From NCBI RefSeq assembly GCF_003116585.1, contig NZ_QEHM01000006.1, forward strand, positions 468,089 to 532,088: DNA of 64,000 nt, read 5' to 3'. The first letter of the stretch is position 1; each line of letters starts with the position of its first letter. The notes under the pieces are model-generated. The model had not been told where the DNA came from and searched no databases. It saw nothing but the letters and a program-made list of their open reading frames with translations. Shown here in pieces: positions 29,859-38,902 of the stretch. Source of the DNA: Albibacillus kandeliae. Lineage in GTDB: Bacteria; Pseudomonadota; Alphaproteobacteria; Rhodobacterales; Rhodobacteraceae. Both the position numbers and the translations under genes were made by a program.

Positions 29859-31310
29859 TCAGGGATGGGCCTTCAGGGCCGGGTAAGAGGCGGCGAAATC
29901 GGCATAGGCGGCCTCGTAGGCGGCCTGCAGATCGCTGCGCGGGTCGATGGTGGCGGAGATGGCCGGAGGCGTCATGACCTCGGCCGGAGACGCGCCGCCG
30001 ACACCGCAGACGGCAAGGCGGGCGGCGCCGAGGGCGGCTCCGAACTCGCCCTTCTGGGGCAGGTCGACAGGCATGTCGAGGATGGTGGCCAGCAGCTCGA
30101 CCCAGTAGCGCGACTGGGCGCCGCCGCCGATGGCGAGCACGCGATTCAGGTTGGCACCGGTGGATTTCAGCGCCTCGAGCGAGTCGCGCAGGGCAAAGCT
30201 GACGCCTTCGAGGACCGCGCGGGTCAGGTCGGCGCGGTCGGAGCCGATGGAGAGGCCGGTGAAGGCACCGCGCACGGCGCTGTCGTTGTGCGGCGTGCGC
30301 TCGCCTGACAGGTAAGGCAGGAAGCGGACCAAACCGGGGGCGGTGATGCTGTCGCCCAGCGCTGCGGTCAGCTCGGCGGGCTTGGCCCCGGCGATGCGGG
30401 CGAGCCAGTTGAGGCTGTCGGTCGCGGCGAGGATCACGCCCATCTGGTACCATGTGTCCGGGATGGCGTGGCAGAAGGTGTGCACCGCACTTTCCGGCTT
30501 GGGCGCAAAGCCGTCACGGGCGGCCAGCAGAACGCCGGAGGTGCCGAGCGAGACGAAGCCATCGCCCTCGCGCAGGGCCCCTACCCCGCAGGCGGCGGCG
30601 GCGTTGTCCCCGCCTCCGGCCACCACGAGGACGCCAGAGGGCAGGCCCAGTTCGGCGGCAAGGGCGGGTTTCACCTCGCCCACGATGCCGGTGCCTTCCA
30701 GCAGGTCGGGCATCTGGTCGGGGCGCATGCCGGACTTTTCAAGCAGGTCGGCGGACCAGTCGCGCGCGCCCACGTCGAGCCAGGAGGTTCCGGCGGCGTC
30801 GGACATGTCGGAGACGGCGCGGCCCGTCAGCCAGTAGGACAGGTAGTCCTTGGGCAGGAAGACCTTGTCGATCTTCGCGAAGGTCTCGGGTTCGTTCTCG
30901 GCGACCCACAGCACCTTGGGCGCGGTGAAGCCCGGGAAGACGATGTTGCCACTGATCTCGCGGAAGCCGGGCGTGGCGTCGAGACGCGCGGCCTGCACGT
31001 GGCTTCGGGTGTCGTTCCAGAGCATGCAGGGCCGGACGATCGCGCCTGCGGCGTCGATCATGGTTGCGCCGTGCATGTGGCCGGAAAGGCCGATGCCTTT
31101 TACGCCCGCGAGCCCGCCGGGCACGGTCATTCGCAGTTCGGCCAGTGCGCTGTGGACAGCCGCGACCCATGTGGCCGGGTCCTGTTCGCTCCATCCCGGA
31201 TGGGCGTGGGCTGTCTGAAGCGGCACGTCGGCGACGCCGACCACCGCTGCTTCGTCATCGACCAGCAGCGCGCGCAGACCGGACGTTCCTAAATCCAAAC
31301 CGATGTACAT
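29859..31310 (-). CDS. xylB: Xylulokinase
   Basis: 483 residues of the FGGY carbohydrate kinase family. The N-terminal [17 protein letters not shown], the substrate segment [13 protein letters not shown], and the C-terminal [16 protein letters not shown]-binding motif are those of XylB. It phosphorylates xylulose to xylulose 5-phosphate for the pentose phosphate pathway. It is the first gene of xylB-xylA-galM-MauG-like; the XylR-type palindrome lies 36-58 bases upstream of its ATG. Confidence 0.93.
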   Translation of the reverse strand: MYIGLDLGTSGLRALLVDDEAAVVGVADVPLQTAHAHPGWSEQDPATWVAAVHSALAELRMTVPGGLAGVKGIGLSGHMHGATMIDAAGAIVRPCMLWNDTRSHVQAARLDATPGFREISGNIVFPGFTAPKVLWVAENEPETFAKIDKVFLPKDYLSYWLTGRAVSDMSDAAGTSWLDVGARDWSADLLEKSGMRPDQMPDLLEGTGIVGEVKPALAAELGLPSGVLVVAGGGDNAAAACGVGALREGDGFVSLGTSGVLLAARDGFAPKPESAVHTFCHAIPDTWYQMGVILAATDSLNWLARIAGAKPAELTAALGDSITAPGLVRFLPYLSGERTPHNDSAVRGAFTGLSIGSDRADLTRAVLEGVSFALRDSLEALKSTGANLNRVLAIGGGAQSRYWVELLATILDMPVDLPQKGEFGAALGAARLAVCGVGGASPAEVMTPPAISATIDPRSDLQAAYEAAYADFAASYPALKAHP

Positions 31311-31345
31311 CGGGATCCTCCCCTTGGCGGGGGACTCTTTCCCGA

Positions 31346-31368
31346 TTTAATTCTGGTGTCAAATTAAA
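31346..31368. promoter_or_regulatory. Second XylR-type operator, upstream of xylB
   Basis: TTTAATT, six bases, then TCAAATTAAA: the same 23-bp frame as 23252-23274, with arms differing only in the three bases next to the centre on one side. It sits 36 bases before the xylB start codon, where a repressor would block the promoter. The match supports common control of xylFHG-glk and xylBA-galM. Confidence 0.75.
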
Positions 31369-31394
31369 AACGCGCCGAGTGGTCTGCCCTGCCG

Positions 31395-32516
31395 TCAGCC
31401 CGCCGCTGCGGTGGCGGCCCGCCGCCGGGGCCAATTCCGGGGCCAGCGCCATGCCCGGATGGCTCCGTGATGCGATGACCGGGTGGCGTGGGGCACCGAG
31501 ACGATCGGCATGATGCCGGTCATGCGCTGCATCTGCTCGGCGCTGCGGATCACCGGGTTGAACCACTCCAGCGTCCAGGCGAGCCCGAAGGCGAGAATCG
31601 CGCTGACCACGCCCCCCAGCCCGACGATCAGCCCGCGCACGTCGGTGACCGGTCGCACGGGCCGTTCGGCTGGAGCGCTGACCACCAGCCTCTCGGACTG
31701 GCGCCGCATTTCGAGGTCCAGCCCGATGCGCGCCCGGGCGCGTTGCGTGGCGGTTTCCTCCAGCTGGCCGCGAAGCCTTGCCAGCTCGCGCTGATAGCGG
31801 TTCATCTCGGCCAGCAGGTGCGCGGTGCCGTTCTCGTCGAGCTCGGCCTCGGGCGTGCCCGGTTCGGGCACGGCGGGCGCGGCACGCAGGAAATTGGTGT
31901 ACCGGGTTTCGAGCCGCGACAGCTCCTCGCTCAGTTCCGCCTCGCGACGGGTCAGGAAGTCGAGCGTCGCGCGGGCTTCGCCGATGCGCATCTGCACCGA
32001 CAGGTTGACGAGGCGGTGGCCGAGTTCCCCGGCCACAAGGCGCGCCTCTTCGGCATCGTCCATCCGGGCGGTCGCAACGACCTCGACCTGCCCGTCCGGG
32101 GCGGTCTTCCAGTTGAGCGAGACCGCGTCTCTCAGCAGCTCCGTACGGCTGGCAAGCGGTTCGCCGGGCGAGATGCGGAACAGGTCGTAGGCCGAGGCGA
32201 TTTCGGACAGGGCGGTATCGCCCAGGACATGCTGTTTCAGCAGCGGCAGGCGCTGGACGATGGTTTCGGGCACCGAGGTCGTCGCCATCGCTTCGGCCAC
32301 CCGGGGCGGCGCGACCTGCAGGATCTCGCGCGCCTCGTAGACCGGTCGCTGGCCCAGCCCGATCCAGGACGAGACGAGAAAACCGAGGATCAGAACGCCG
32401 AGGATCAGCGGTGCGCGGCGCCGGACCATGTCGACGGCTTCGTCGATGGTGGCCACCGGGTTCATCTGGAGGCGCGGTTCCTTGGCCGCCGCGCGCGGCG
32501 GAAAATTGTTACGCAT
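31395..32516 (-). CDS. Wzz-type chain-length determinant / polysaccharide co-polymerase
   Basis: 373 residues. A membrane segment near residue 35-55 (PLILGVLILGFLVSSWIGLG) and another near 305-325 flank a long periplasmic, coiled-coil-rich region (for example AELSEELSRLETRYTNFL). A Pro-rich stretch, PAERPVRPV, precedes the second segment, as is usual for Wzz/PCP proteins. The C-terminal tail is basic and cytoplasmic. It starts inside the last eight bases of the CpsD-like gene, so the two form one operon for exopolysaccharide export or length control. No glycosyltransferases or polymerase lie nearby. Confidence 0.78.
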   Translation of the reverse strand: MRNNFPPRAAAKEPRLQMNPVATIDEAVDMVRRRAPLILGVLILGFLVSSWIGLGQRPVYEAREILQVAPPRVAEAMATTSVPETIVQRLPLLKQHVLGDTALSEIASAYDLFRISPGEPLASRTELLRDAVSLNWKTAPDGQVEVVATARMDDAEEARLVAGELGHRLVNLSVQMRIGEARATLDFLTRREAELSEELSRLETRYTNFLRAAPAVPEPGTPEAELDENGTAHLLAEMNRYQRELARLRGQLEETATQRARARIGLDLEMRRQSERLVVSAPAERPVRPVTDVRGLIVGLGGVVSAILAFGLAWTLEWFNPVIRSAEQMQRMTGIMPIVSVPHATRSSHHGAIRAWRWPRNWPRRRAATAAAG

Positions 32517-33456
32517 AGGCGGGCAGCGGACCGGTCCGCCGGGCCTGGTTCAGGACGACGCCCAGAACCCGTGTCTGTCCGTGCAGGCGCCGCTCGCAGG
32601 CCGCCACGTGCTCCGGCAGGGTCTGGCCCCCGTCGGCCACCAGCAGCACACCGTCGACCTGCGGCAGAAAGGCCGAGAGGTCGTCGTGTTCCAGCAGGGG
32701 CGGCAGGTCGCATAGCATGACGTCCGGCGACAGCTGGTCCATCATGTCGCCGATGACCCGGGCGCAGACTTCGCTTTGCAGCAGGTGGGCCGCCTCGGGT
32801 TCGGAGTGCTGCGACAGCCCGATCGCGAGCGTGTCGCCGGTGCGCACGACGTGATCGTCAAGGCTGACCTGACCGCCGAGGAAGGCGCGCATGCGGCCGG
32901 TGCCGGGCATGTCCAGCATGGCGGCAAGGCCGGGGCGGCGCAGGTTGAGATCCATCAGGAGTGTGCGGCTGCCCGGCACCTGGGCAAGGCTGTGGGCGAG
33001 ATGTGCGGCGGAATAGGTGGTGCCGCAGCCCCGCGTGGGCGCGGCGATGGCGACACGGTTCCATCCGTTCGCGCGCAGCATCTTGAGCAGCGTGGTGCGC
33101 AGGTGGTCGAAGGACCCGGCGACAGCCTCCTCCATCTGCTCGCGGTCAAGGAGTTGCGAGGCGGAGCCCGGCGCGCGGACCGTCAGCGCTTCCCACGGGT
33201 CGGCCGGGACGACGGCAGGCCGCGGGAGCATGTGCATGTTTTCGGAAACGAGACGCAGGGCCGCCCTGCCCCGTGTCGCCGGAGTGGGTTCCGGCGCGGT
33301 GCGGAAGGCACGGCGCAGGCGATCCTCGACCGACTCTCCCGAGGGAGCGGCGCCGGTCCGGCGCGGACCGGTGATACCGTCGCGGCCTTTACCGGCGCCG
33401 CGACCCTGGCCATCCCCTTCCGGGCCGGCCGTGCCCGGGACATGGTCATCACTCAT
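32509..33456 (-). CDS. CpsD/ExoP-like tyrosine-kinase-family ATPase with altered Walker A
   Basis: 315 residues. A disordered N-terminal 60 residues precede a BY-kinase/ParA-like domain. Walker A' is recognisable as LLMDLNLRRPG (166-176) and Walker B as DVMLCDLPP (245-252). The Walker A region reads APTRGCGTTYSAA: the invariant Lys of GxGK(S/T) is replaced by Thr (residue 146). The C-terminus lacks the Tyr cluster that is phosphorylated in CpsD and Wzc. It may be an inactive regulatory partner of the Wzz-like protein, or bind nucleotide in another way. Downstream it overlaps the Wzz-like gene. Confidence 0.75.
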   Translation of the reverse strand: MSDDHVPGTAGPEGDGQGRGAGKGRDGITGPRRTGAAPSGESVEDRLRRAFRTAPEPTPATRGRAALRLVSENMHMLPRPAVVPADPWEALTVRAPGSASQLLDREQMEEAVAGSFDHLRTTLLKMLRANGWNRVAIAAPTRGCGTTYSAAHLAHSLAQVPGSRTLLMDLNLRRPGLAAMLDMPGTGRMRAFLGGQVSLDDHVVRTGDTLAIGLSQHSEPEAAHLLQSEVCARVIGDMMDQLSPDVMLCDLPPLLEHDDLSAFLPQVDGVLLVADGGQTLPEHVAACERRLHGQTRVLGVVLNQARRTGPLPAYA

Positions 33457-33472
33457 TACTGGCCCTTCCTTT

Positions 33473-33679
33473 TTACCGCAGGGACCGGTTGGTTCCGGTC
33501 CCGTCTGTCTGCCGGCCTAGCCGGGTCTTCCAATGTGTCAGGAGGCCGGCCCACCGTTGCACCGCATCGGTCATCGCCCGATACAGGTGCCCGCGGCCAC
33601 GCAGGGCAGCCTCGCGTTCCAGCCTCTCCCAGTGTTCGGGCGGAACGAAGGGTGCCGACGGCCCGGAGAAAGTGTCCAC
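33473..33679 (-). CDS. Small hypothetical protein near exopolysaccharide genes
   Basis: About 68 residues if started at the GTG at 33679; the frame is open further upstream to 33997 but that part looks non-coding. The segment PFVPPEHWERLEREAALRGRGHLYRAMTDAVQR, given here only as positions about 10-43, has the balanced helical pattern of a real protein and resembles short proteins I associate with exopolysaccharide clusters in this group. It ends 16 bases before the CpsD-like start on the same strand. No ribosome site is convincing, so both start and reality are uncertain. Confidence 0.35.
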   Translation of the reverse strand: MDTFSGPSAPFVPPEHWERLEREAALRGRGHLYRAMTDAVQRWAGLLTHWKTRLGRQTDGTGTNRSLR

Positions 33680-34402
33680 GCAATAGTGAACCGAAGCCCT
33701 GTCAGCCGGAACATCCCCAGTTTCCGTCCCGCCCGGCTCGGTCCCCCCGGTCCCGTGCCGGCCAATGGGTCCCGATAATGGGAACTGACCTGACTCCAAC
33801 AATTTACTTCCTCCGGACCGCCTGCCCGGACAAAGTCCGGTCTCGGGTTTGCCCCCACAGACAGTCCAACTCGTCACGCACCGCGATGCGTTGGATCGAA
33901 TGTCGATCCTGCATCGGGCTGAAGCGGGTACCGCCGGAACCGAAAACAACCGGAACACACTCGTAACTACCGGCGGCGCCTCAACTCGTTCAGCCACATC
34001 CTAGGTAACAGTCGGTTTCAGGTTCGCGCAGAAATCCGCGAAAAACAGATCGTTTCCAGATCTGGACCCCTTGTTTTTATGGAAAAAGGCAAAAATGGGT
34101 TGGGACAATTGCGGATGACAGCGGCCTTTGTTTCCATTTTATTGACACGAGTAGGTGTCTGAACGGGTTCGGCCACGTTTCGAATCCGGCGCAGGGGCTG
34201 TCAGGCATTGGACAAAGCTGGGAGCCGCCTTTGGCGGTCGAGCCAGACGCGCGCGCGCAATCGACCCTCAGACAGTCGAATTGCGGGCTGTATTGAGGGC
34301 CGCGATCAGGACCGGACTGAGTGAGGGCCGGGCCGCAATTGCGTAGCCCGGCCCCCGGTCAAACTCTGCGAAGCAGCCAGTGCGCGCCAAGGGCGTTCGG
34401 GA
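33680..34402. other. Gene-poor stretch between CpsD-like operon and gap
   Basis: No convincing gene. Base composition falls towards 34000-34150. A TTGACA hexamer lies at 34142-34147 and overlaps a short inverted repeat, GACAC (34144-34148) with GTGTC (34155-34159), but no good -10 follows. Short open frames on both strands have no protein-like pattern. The upstream control region of the CpsD/Wzz operon probably lies here. Confidence 0.5.
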
Positions 34403-35410
34403 TCAGCCGCGCGCGGTGGCCATCGCGTTGGCGGTGTCGAGCATCCGGTTGGAGAAGCCCCACTCGTTGTCGTACCAGCTGAGGACGCGCACCAGCCCAC
34501 CGTCGCTGACGTTGGTCTGCGCCGTGGCGAAGATCGACGAATGCGGGTTGTGGTTGAAGTCGGAGGAGACCAGCGGCAGGTCTGATGTGGTCAGGATGCC
34601 CTTCAGCGGCCCCGAGGCCGCAGCGGTGCGGATGGCGTCGTTGACCCCGTCGACCGTAGCGGGACGGGAGGGCATGAAGCAGAGGTCTACCACCGAGACA
34701 TTCGGAGTCGGCACCCGGATCGCCGAGCCGTCGAGCTTGCCTTCAAGGTGCGGCAGGACGAGACCGACGGCGCGGGCGGCCCCGGTCGAGGTGGGGATCA
34801 TGCTGAGCGCGGCGGCGCGGGCGCGGTAGAGGTCCTTGTGCGCGGTATCCAGCGTCGGCTGATCGCCCGTGTAGGAATGGATGGTCGTCATGTAGCCCGT
34901 CTCGATCCCGAAGGCATCGTCCAGCACCTTGGCCACGGGCGACAGGCAGTTGGTGGTGCAGGAGGCGTTGGAAACGATCAGGTCGGCAGCGGTCAGCGTG
35001 TCGTGGTTGACGCCGAAGACGATGGTCTTGTCCGCGTCCGTCGCGGGGGCCGAGCAGAGAACGCGACCGGATCCGTTCTTGAGATGGGCGGACGCCTTGT
35101 CCCGGCTGTTGAAGACACCGGTGCATTCCAGCGCGATATCGACGTCCGACCAGGGCAGGTCTGCGGGGTTGCGCTCGGAGGTCACCCGGACCCGGTGGCC
35201 GTTGACGATGATGGCGTCCTCCTCGACCGAGATCTCGGCGTTCAGGTATCCGTGCACGGAGTCGAACTGGAGTAGGTGCGCATTGGTGGCCACCGGCGCG
35301 AGGTCGTTGATCGCGACGATCTCCACGTCCTTGCGGCCGCTTTCGATCCAGGCGCGAAAGACGCAGCGTCCGATACGGCCGAATCCGTTGATGGCGAGTT
35401 TGACGGTCAT
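34403..35410 (-). CDS. gap: Glyceraldehyde-3-phosphate dehydrogenase, canonical
   Basis: 335 residues. It oxidises glyceraldehyde 3-phosphate to 1,3-bisphosphoglycerate with NAD (Asp36). Catalytic Cys151 in SNASCTTN, His178 in TTIHSYT, the phosphate-binding GDQPTLDTAHKD and PTSTGAARAVG, and WYDNEWGFSNRM are canonical, unlike the paralog at 1215-2198. It has its own promoter region with a LacI-type palindrome at 35460-35475, which suggests control by a central-carbon regulator. It is divergent from the DgoK-like gene. Confidence 0.93.
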   Translation of the reverse strand: MTVKLAINGFGRIGRCVFRAWIESGRKDVEIVAINDLAPVATNAHLLQFDSVHGYLNAEISVEEDAIIVNGHRVRVTSERNPADLPWSDVDIALECTGVFNSRDKASAHLKNGSGRVLCSAPATDADKTIVFGVNHDTLTAADLIVSNASCTTNCLSPVAKVLDDAFGIETGYMTTIHSYTGDQPTLDTAHKDLYRARAAALSMIPTSTGAARAVGLVLPHLEGKLDGSAIRVPTPNVSVVDLCFMPSRPATVDGVNDAIRTAAASGPLKGILTTSDLPLVSSDFNHNPHSSIFATAQTNVSDGGLVRVLSWYDNEWGFSNRMLDTANAMATARG

Positions 35411-35459
35411 GATGTCCCCTCAGGTGTCAGGGTATTGGCTCAGGGCGGCTCGGCCCAAA

Positions 35460-35475
35460 TTGATAGCGCTAACAT
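35460..35475. promoter_or_regulatory. LacI-type palindrome upstream of gap
   Basis: TTGATAGCGCTAACAT, an almost perfect palindrome centred on the CG of AGCGCT, 50-65 bases before the gap ATG. This is the form of LacI/GalR-family operators, and resembles sites reported for the central-carbon regulator CceR in Rhodobacter. The identity of the regulator is inferred; no LacI-family gene is in the window. Confidence 0.6.
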
Positions 35476-35646
35476 AGGGGTATCTAGCACCTCCGGCGCC
35501 ATATGGCCAGCCTCTGTTCCGATGCCCGCAATCTTGCCGGTCGTGATCGGGCGTGACAGGGTGGGCGGACCCAAGACCGGACACCGTGACATGAAGACCC
35601 GCCTGACGCCCCCTGCCCCCGCCCTCCCGTGCCGGAGGCCCGGGGC

Positions 35647-36429
35647 ATGAGCGGTTGGGTCGCGGTGGATTGCGCGCCCTCGGGTCCGCGCAGCTGGCAG
35701 ATGACGGGCGGAGATGCCGGGGCGCCCCAGACCTGGCCGGCGGGGACGTCGCCTGCCGAGGTCGCCGCGGCCTTCCCGGGCCGGACCGTGGTCGCCTGCG
35801 GTGCGGCGGCGGCCCCCCTGTCGAAACTGCCCTCGACGCCGTCCGAGACAGCGCCGGTTGCTGTGCAGGACGGGCTCAACCTTGTTCCCGGGCTGCGGCA
35901 GGCCGAACCGGCGCTGGAGATGCGTGGCGGCGAGACGCGGATCGCGGGGTTCCTGTCGCTGAACCCCAACTGGGATGGAGTGATCTGCCTGCCCGGTCCG
36001 CGCAGCCACTGGGCGCTTGTCAGCGCGCGGGAAGTGGTGAGTTTCCAGAGCTTTCTCTCGGGCGAGTTGATTGCCGCCCTCAGTGCGACACCGTCCCTGT
36101 CGGGGATCGGCGGCGCGTGGGATGCGGATACGTTCCGCGATGCCCTGTCGGAGTCGCTGTCACGCCCCGAGCGGATGGCCTCGCGGCTGGCCAGCCTTGG
36201 CCCGGAGGACGCGGCGCGATTGGTGGGGCTGGTGCTGGGTGGCGAAATGGCGGCCGCCCGCCCCTACTGGCTCGGCCAGCAGGTCGCCGTGATCGGCGCT
36301 GGAGACGCGGCGCGGCCCTACGTTGCGGCGCTGGAGGCGCAGGGCGTGCCGGTGACCCAGACGGACGAGACGCGGATGGTGCTCGCGGGTCTCACGACGG
36401 CGTGGCGGCGGATCGGAGAGGCAAAGTGA
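35647..36429 (+). CDS. DgoK-like 2-dehydro-3-deoxygalactonokinase family protein, degenerate
   Basis: 260 residues, shorter than E. coli DgoK (about 290). The family is recognisable from LVPGLRQAEP..EMRGGETRIAG and from the C-terminal VLAGLTTAWRRIGEA. The N-terminal ATP-phosphate loop, normally DWGTSNLRAW, reads DCAPSGPRSW, and the MAGMVGS segment is absent, so kinase activity is doubtful. The start is the ATG at 35647 with GGAGG eight bases before it. The stop overlaps the monooxygenase start (GTGA). No KDPGal aldolase or galactonate dehydratase gene is next to it. Confidence 0.65.
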   Translation: MSGWVAVDCAPSGPRSWQMTGGDAGAPQTWPAGTSPAEVAAAFPGRTVVACGAAAAPLSKLPSTPSETAPVAVQDGLNLVPGLRQAEPALEMRGGETRIAGFLSLNPNWDGVICLPGPRSHWALVSAREVVSFQSFLSGELIAALSATPSLSGIGGAWDADTFRDALSESLSRPERMASRLASLGPEDAARLVGLVLGGEMAAARPYWLGQQVAVIGAGDAARPYVAALEAQGVPVTQTDETRMVLAGLTTAWRRIGEAK

Positions 36430-37889
36430 GCGCGAACGGCGAAGACCGGCTGGAGGTGCTGATCATCGGCGCGGGCTTTGCCGGTATCTGCGCCGCGATC
36501 AAACTGCGCGAGGCCGGGGTCACCTCGCTGCGGATCGTCGACAAGAACCCGGACATCGGCGGGACGTGGTTTGCCAATACCTATCCCGGCGCGACCTGCG
36601 ACGTGCCCTCGCATTTCTATTCCCTATCCTTCGCGCCCAATCCGAACTGGAGCCGCCTGTATTCGCCCCAGAAGGAAATCCTCGCCTACCTGCGCGACTG
36701 CGTGGAGACATTCGGGATCGCGCCGTTCCTGGACCTTGGCCACGAAGTCCGTTCTCTGACCTATGATGCTGTGCGCAGGGGATGGCGAGCCGAGATCGAC
36801 GGGCGCGGACCGGTCTTTGCCCGCTTCGTGATCAACGGGACCGGTGGCCTGCACCGGCCGATCCTGCCCGAGATCGAAGGGCGCGACAGCTTTGGCGGGG
36901 TGACCATGCACACGGCACAGTGGGACCATGCCTTTGACGCCACGGGCAAGCGGGTCGCGGTGATTGGCACCGCCGCCAGCGCGATCCAGGTCATTCCCCA
37001 ACTGGCGAAACGGGCGGCACGGGTGGATGTCTACCAGCGCACGGCAAACTACATCTCGCCGCGCGGCAACTTCGTCTACAGCAAGGAACAGAAGGCGCGA
37101 TTTGCCCGGTTCCCGGCGTGGCAGCGACTTTATCGCCGGATCATCCGGACGCGGATGGACTGGTTGCTGTTCCCCCTGATCCTCAAGGAAAAGCGCCGGA
37201 GCCTGCTGTCGGACCGCATCCTGCGCTACCTTGGCAAGGCGGTGCCCGACCCGGAGTTGAGGGCCAAGCTGACGCCGGAGTTCGAACTTGGGTGCAAGCG
37301 CATCCTCGTTTCAGACGACTTCTACCCGAGCCTCAACCGCGAGAACGTGGATCTGATCACCGACCCGATCCGGCGGATCACCGGGACCGGGATCGAAACG
37401 CGGAACGGCGTGCTGCGCGAGGTGGACGCGATCATCTATGCGACCGGGTTCGACATGTATGCGCACATGAAGGCGCTGCCGGTGACGGGGCGCGATGGCG
37501 TCCGGCTGGGCGAGCTTTGGGGCGAGCGGATCGAGGCCTATCGCACGGTGATGGTCGCCGGGTTCCCGAACTACTTCACCGTCACCGGGCCGAACAGCGG
37601 CACCGGGACGACCTCGGTCGTCGACATGATCGAACAGGCGGTGGGCTGGATCGTGAAGGCGATCCGCGCGACGCCCGCGCAGGGCTCGGTGGATGTGAAG
37701 CCCGAGGCGCAGGCGGCGTGGAACAGGGCGCTGCATGCCAAGCTGGACAAGACGGTCTGGGCCACCGGCTGTTCGAGCTGGTACAAGCGGGCGGACGGGC
37801 GCATCGAGACGCTTTATCCCGGCAGTGCCGCCGCCTATGCGCGCGAGATGCGACGGCTGCGGCGCGGCGAACTGGCGTTCGAGGAATAG
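36426..37889 (+). CDS. Flavin-containing monooxygenase, Baeyer-Villiger type
   Basis: 487 residues. The FAD motif is GAGFAG (15-20); GTWFANTYPGATCDVPSH is typical of cyclohexanone- and phenylacetone-type enzymes. The Baeyer-Villiger fingerprint FxGxxxHxxxW(D/P) appears as FGGVTMHTAQWD, followed by the NADPH-binding VIGTAASAIQ. It would insert oxygen into a ketone to give an ester or lactone, or oxidise a heteroatom; the substrate is unknown. The GTG start overlaps the DgoK-like stop by four bases. Three bases after its stop comes a LysR gene. Confidence 0.85.
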   Translation: MSANGEDRLEVLIIGAGFAGICAAIKLREAGVTSLRIVDKNPDIGGTWFANTYPGATCDVPSHFYSLSFAPNPNWSRLYSPQKEILAYLRDCVETFGIAPFLDLGHEVRSLTYDAVRRGWRAEIDGRGPVFARFVINGTGGLHRPILPEIEGRDSFGGVTMHTAQWDHAFDATGKRVAVIGTAASAIQVIPQLAKRAARVDVYQRTANYISPRGNFVYSKEQKARFARFPAWQRLYRRIIRTRMDWLLFPLILKEKRRSLLSDRILRYLGKAVPDPELRAKLTPEFELGCKRILVSDDFYPSLNRENVDLITDPIRRITGTGIETRNGVLREVDAIIYATGFDMYAHMKALPVTGRDGVRLGELWGERIEAYRTVMVAGFPNYFTVTGPNSGTGTTSVVDMIEQAVGWIVKAIRATPAQGSVDVKPEAQAAWNRALHAKLDKTVWATGCSSWYKRADGRIETLYPGSAAAYAREMRRLRRGELAFEE

Positions 37890-37892
37890 GCC

Positions 37893-38798
37893 GTGGCGGT
37901 CACGCTGAAGCAGATCGAGGCCTTTGTCTGGATTGCCGACCTTGGCAGTTTCCGGGCGGCGGCGGAGCGGCTGAACACCACCCAGCCGAACATCTCGGCA
38001 CGGATCGCCGCACTGGAGGGGGCGCTGAACGTGTCGCTGATGGAGCGCGACGCGGGATCGGTCCGGCTGACCGCGCGGGGGCGCGACCTGCTGGACCATG
38101 CACGCGCCGTGCTGCGGCAGGTCGACGGGCTGATCGAGGCCTCGGGCGAGGCCGGGCTGTATGACGGGACGATCCGCCTTGGGGTGACCGAGCTGATTGC
38201 GAACACATGGCTTCGGGACTTCCTGCGCGCCTTCAGCGGGGCCTATCCGAAGATCAGCGTGGAACTGACGGTCGACATGTCGGCGAACCTCGAAGAGGAG
38301 CTGTTCAGCCACCGGATCGACCTTGCCCTGCAGAACGGGCCGTTCAGCCGCATCGCGACCGGGCACATGGAGATCGGGCGGTATCCGCTGATCTGGTGCG
38401 CGTCGCCCCGCCTGAAACTCCAGGACCGGGGCAACCTTACCGCGGCGGACCTTGCCGCGCACCCGATCCTGACCCATGCGCGTGGCGCGCGGCAGCACTC
38501 CGAGATCGCCCTGCATTTCAGCGAGGCCGGGGAACCCGTGCGGCTTGTGCCGTCGAGTACCCTGTCGGCGGGCATCCAGATGGCGGTGAACGCGATGGGC
38601 GTGGTGGCCGTGCCCGCAGCCCTCGTGCTGCGCGAGTTGAATGCCGGGGAACTGGTGGAACTGGACTATGCCTGGCATCCCGGCACGCTGGATTTCGCGG
38701 CACGCTACGATGCGCGCACGGCGCCGTCGTACCTTGCCCGGGCGGCAGAAATTGCCCGCGAGACGGCGCTGGGACATGATTGGCCGGCGCTGCCATAG
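37893..38798 (+). CDS. LysR-family transcriptional regulator
   Basis: 301 residues starting at GTG 37893. The N-terminal helix-turn-helix is LGSFRAAAERLNTTQPNISARI; the rest is an effector-binding domain. It lies directly after the monooxygenase gene and 104 bases before hyuA, all on the same strand. Its targets may be either flanking group; a 13-bp palindrome of the T-N11-A form sits in the gap before hyuA. Confidence 0.88.
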   Translation: MAVTLKQIEAFVWIADLGSFRAAAERLNTTQPNISARIAALEGALNVSLMERDAGSVRLTARGRDLLDHARAVLRQVDGLIEASGEAGLYDGTIRLGVTELIANTWLRDFLRAFSGAYPKISVELTVDMSANLEEELFSHRIDLALQNGPFSRIATGHMEIGRYPLIWCASPRLKLQDRGNLTAADLAAHPILTHARGARQHSEIALHFSEAGEPVRLVPSSTLSAGIQMAVNAMGVVAVPAALVLRELNAGELVELDYAWHPGTLDFAARYDARTAPSYLARAAEIARETALGHDWPALP

Positions 38799-38827
38799 GA
38801 TCAATTTTTTCGATCCTTTCCAAAAAA

Positions 38828-38840
38828 TCAAATAATTTGA
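38828..38840. promoter_or_regulatory. AT-rich palindrome upstream of hyuA
   Basis: TCAAAT-A-ATTTGA is a perfect palindrome of the T-N11-A type bound by LysR regulators. It lies 62 bases before the hyuA ATG, next to a second AT-rich stretch (38803-38827). The LysR gene immediately upstream is the obvious candidate binder; this is inference. Confidence 0.5.
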
Positions 38841-38902
38841 TGTGATCCACCGCCATCGCTAGCCTGCGACTCGAACCTTTCTGGATTAGCGACGGACGGC
38901 AC

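Noticed and set aside
34155..34346. 63-residue open frame upstream of gap
   Set aside because: Composition is Arg/Ala-rich without protein-like pattern, and no ribosome site precedes it.
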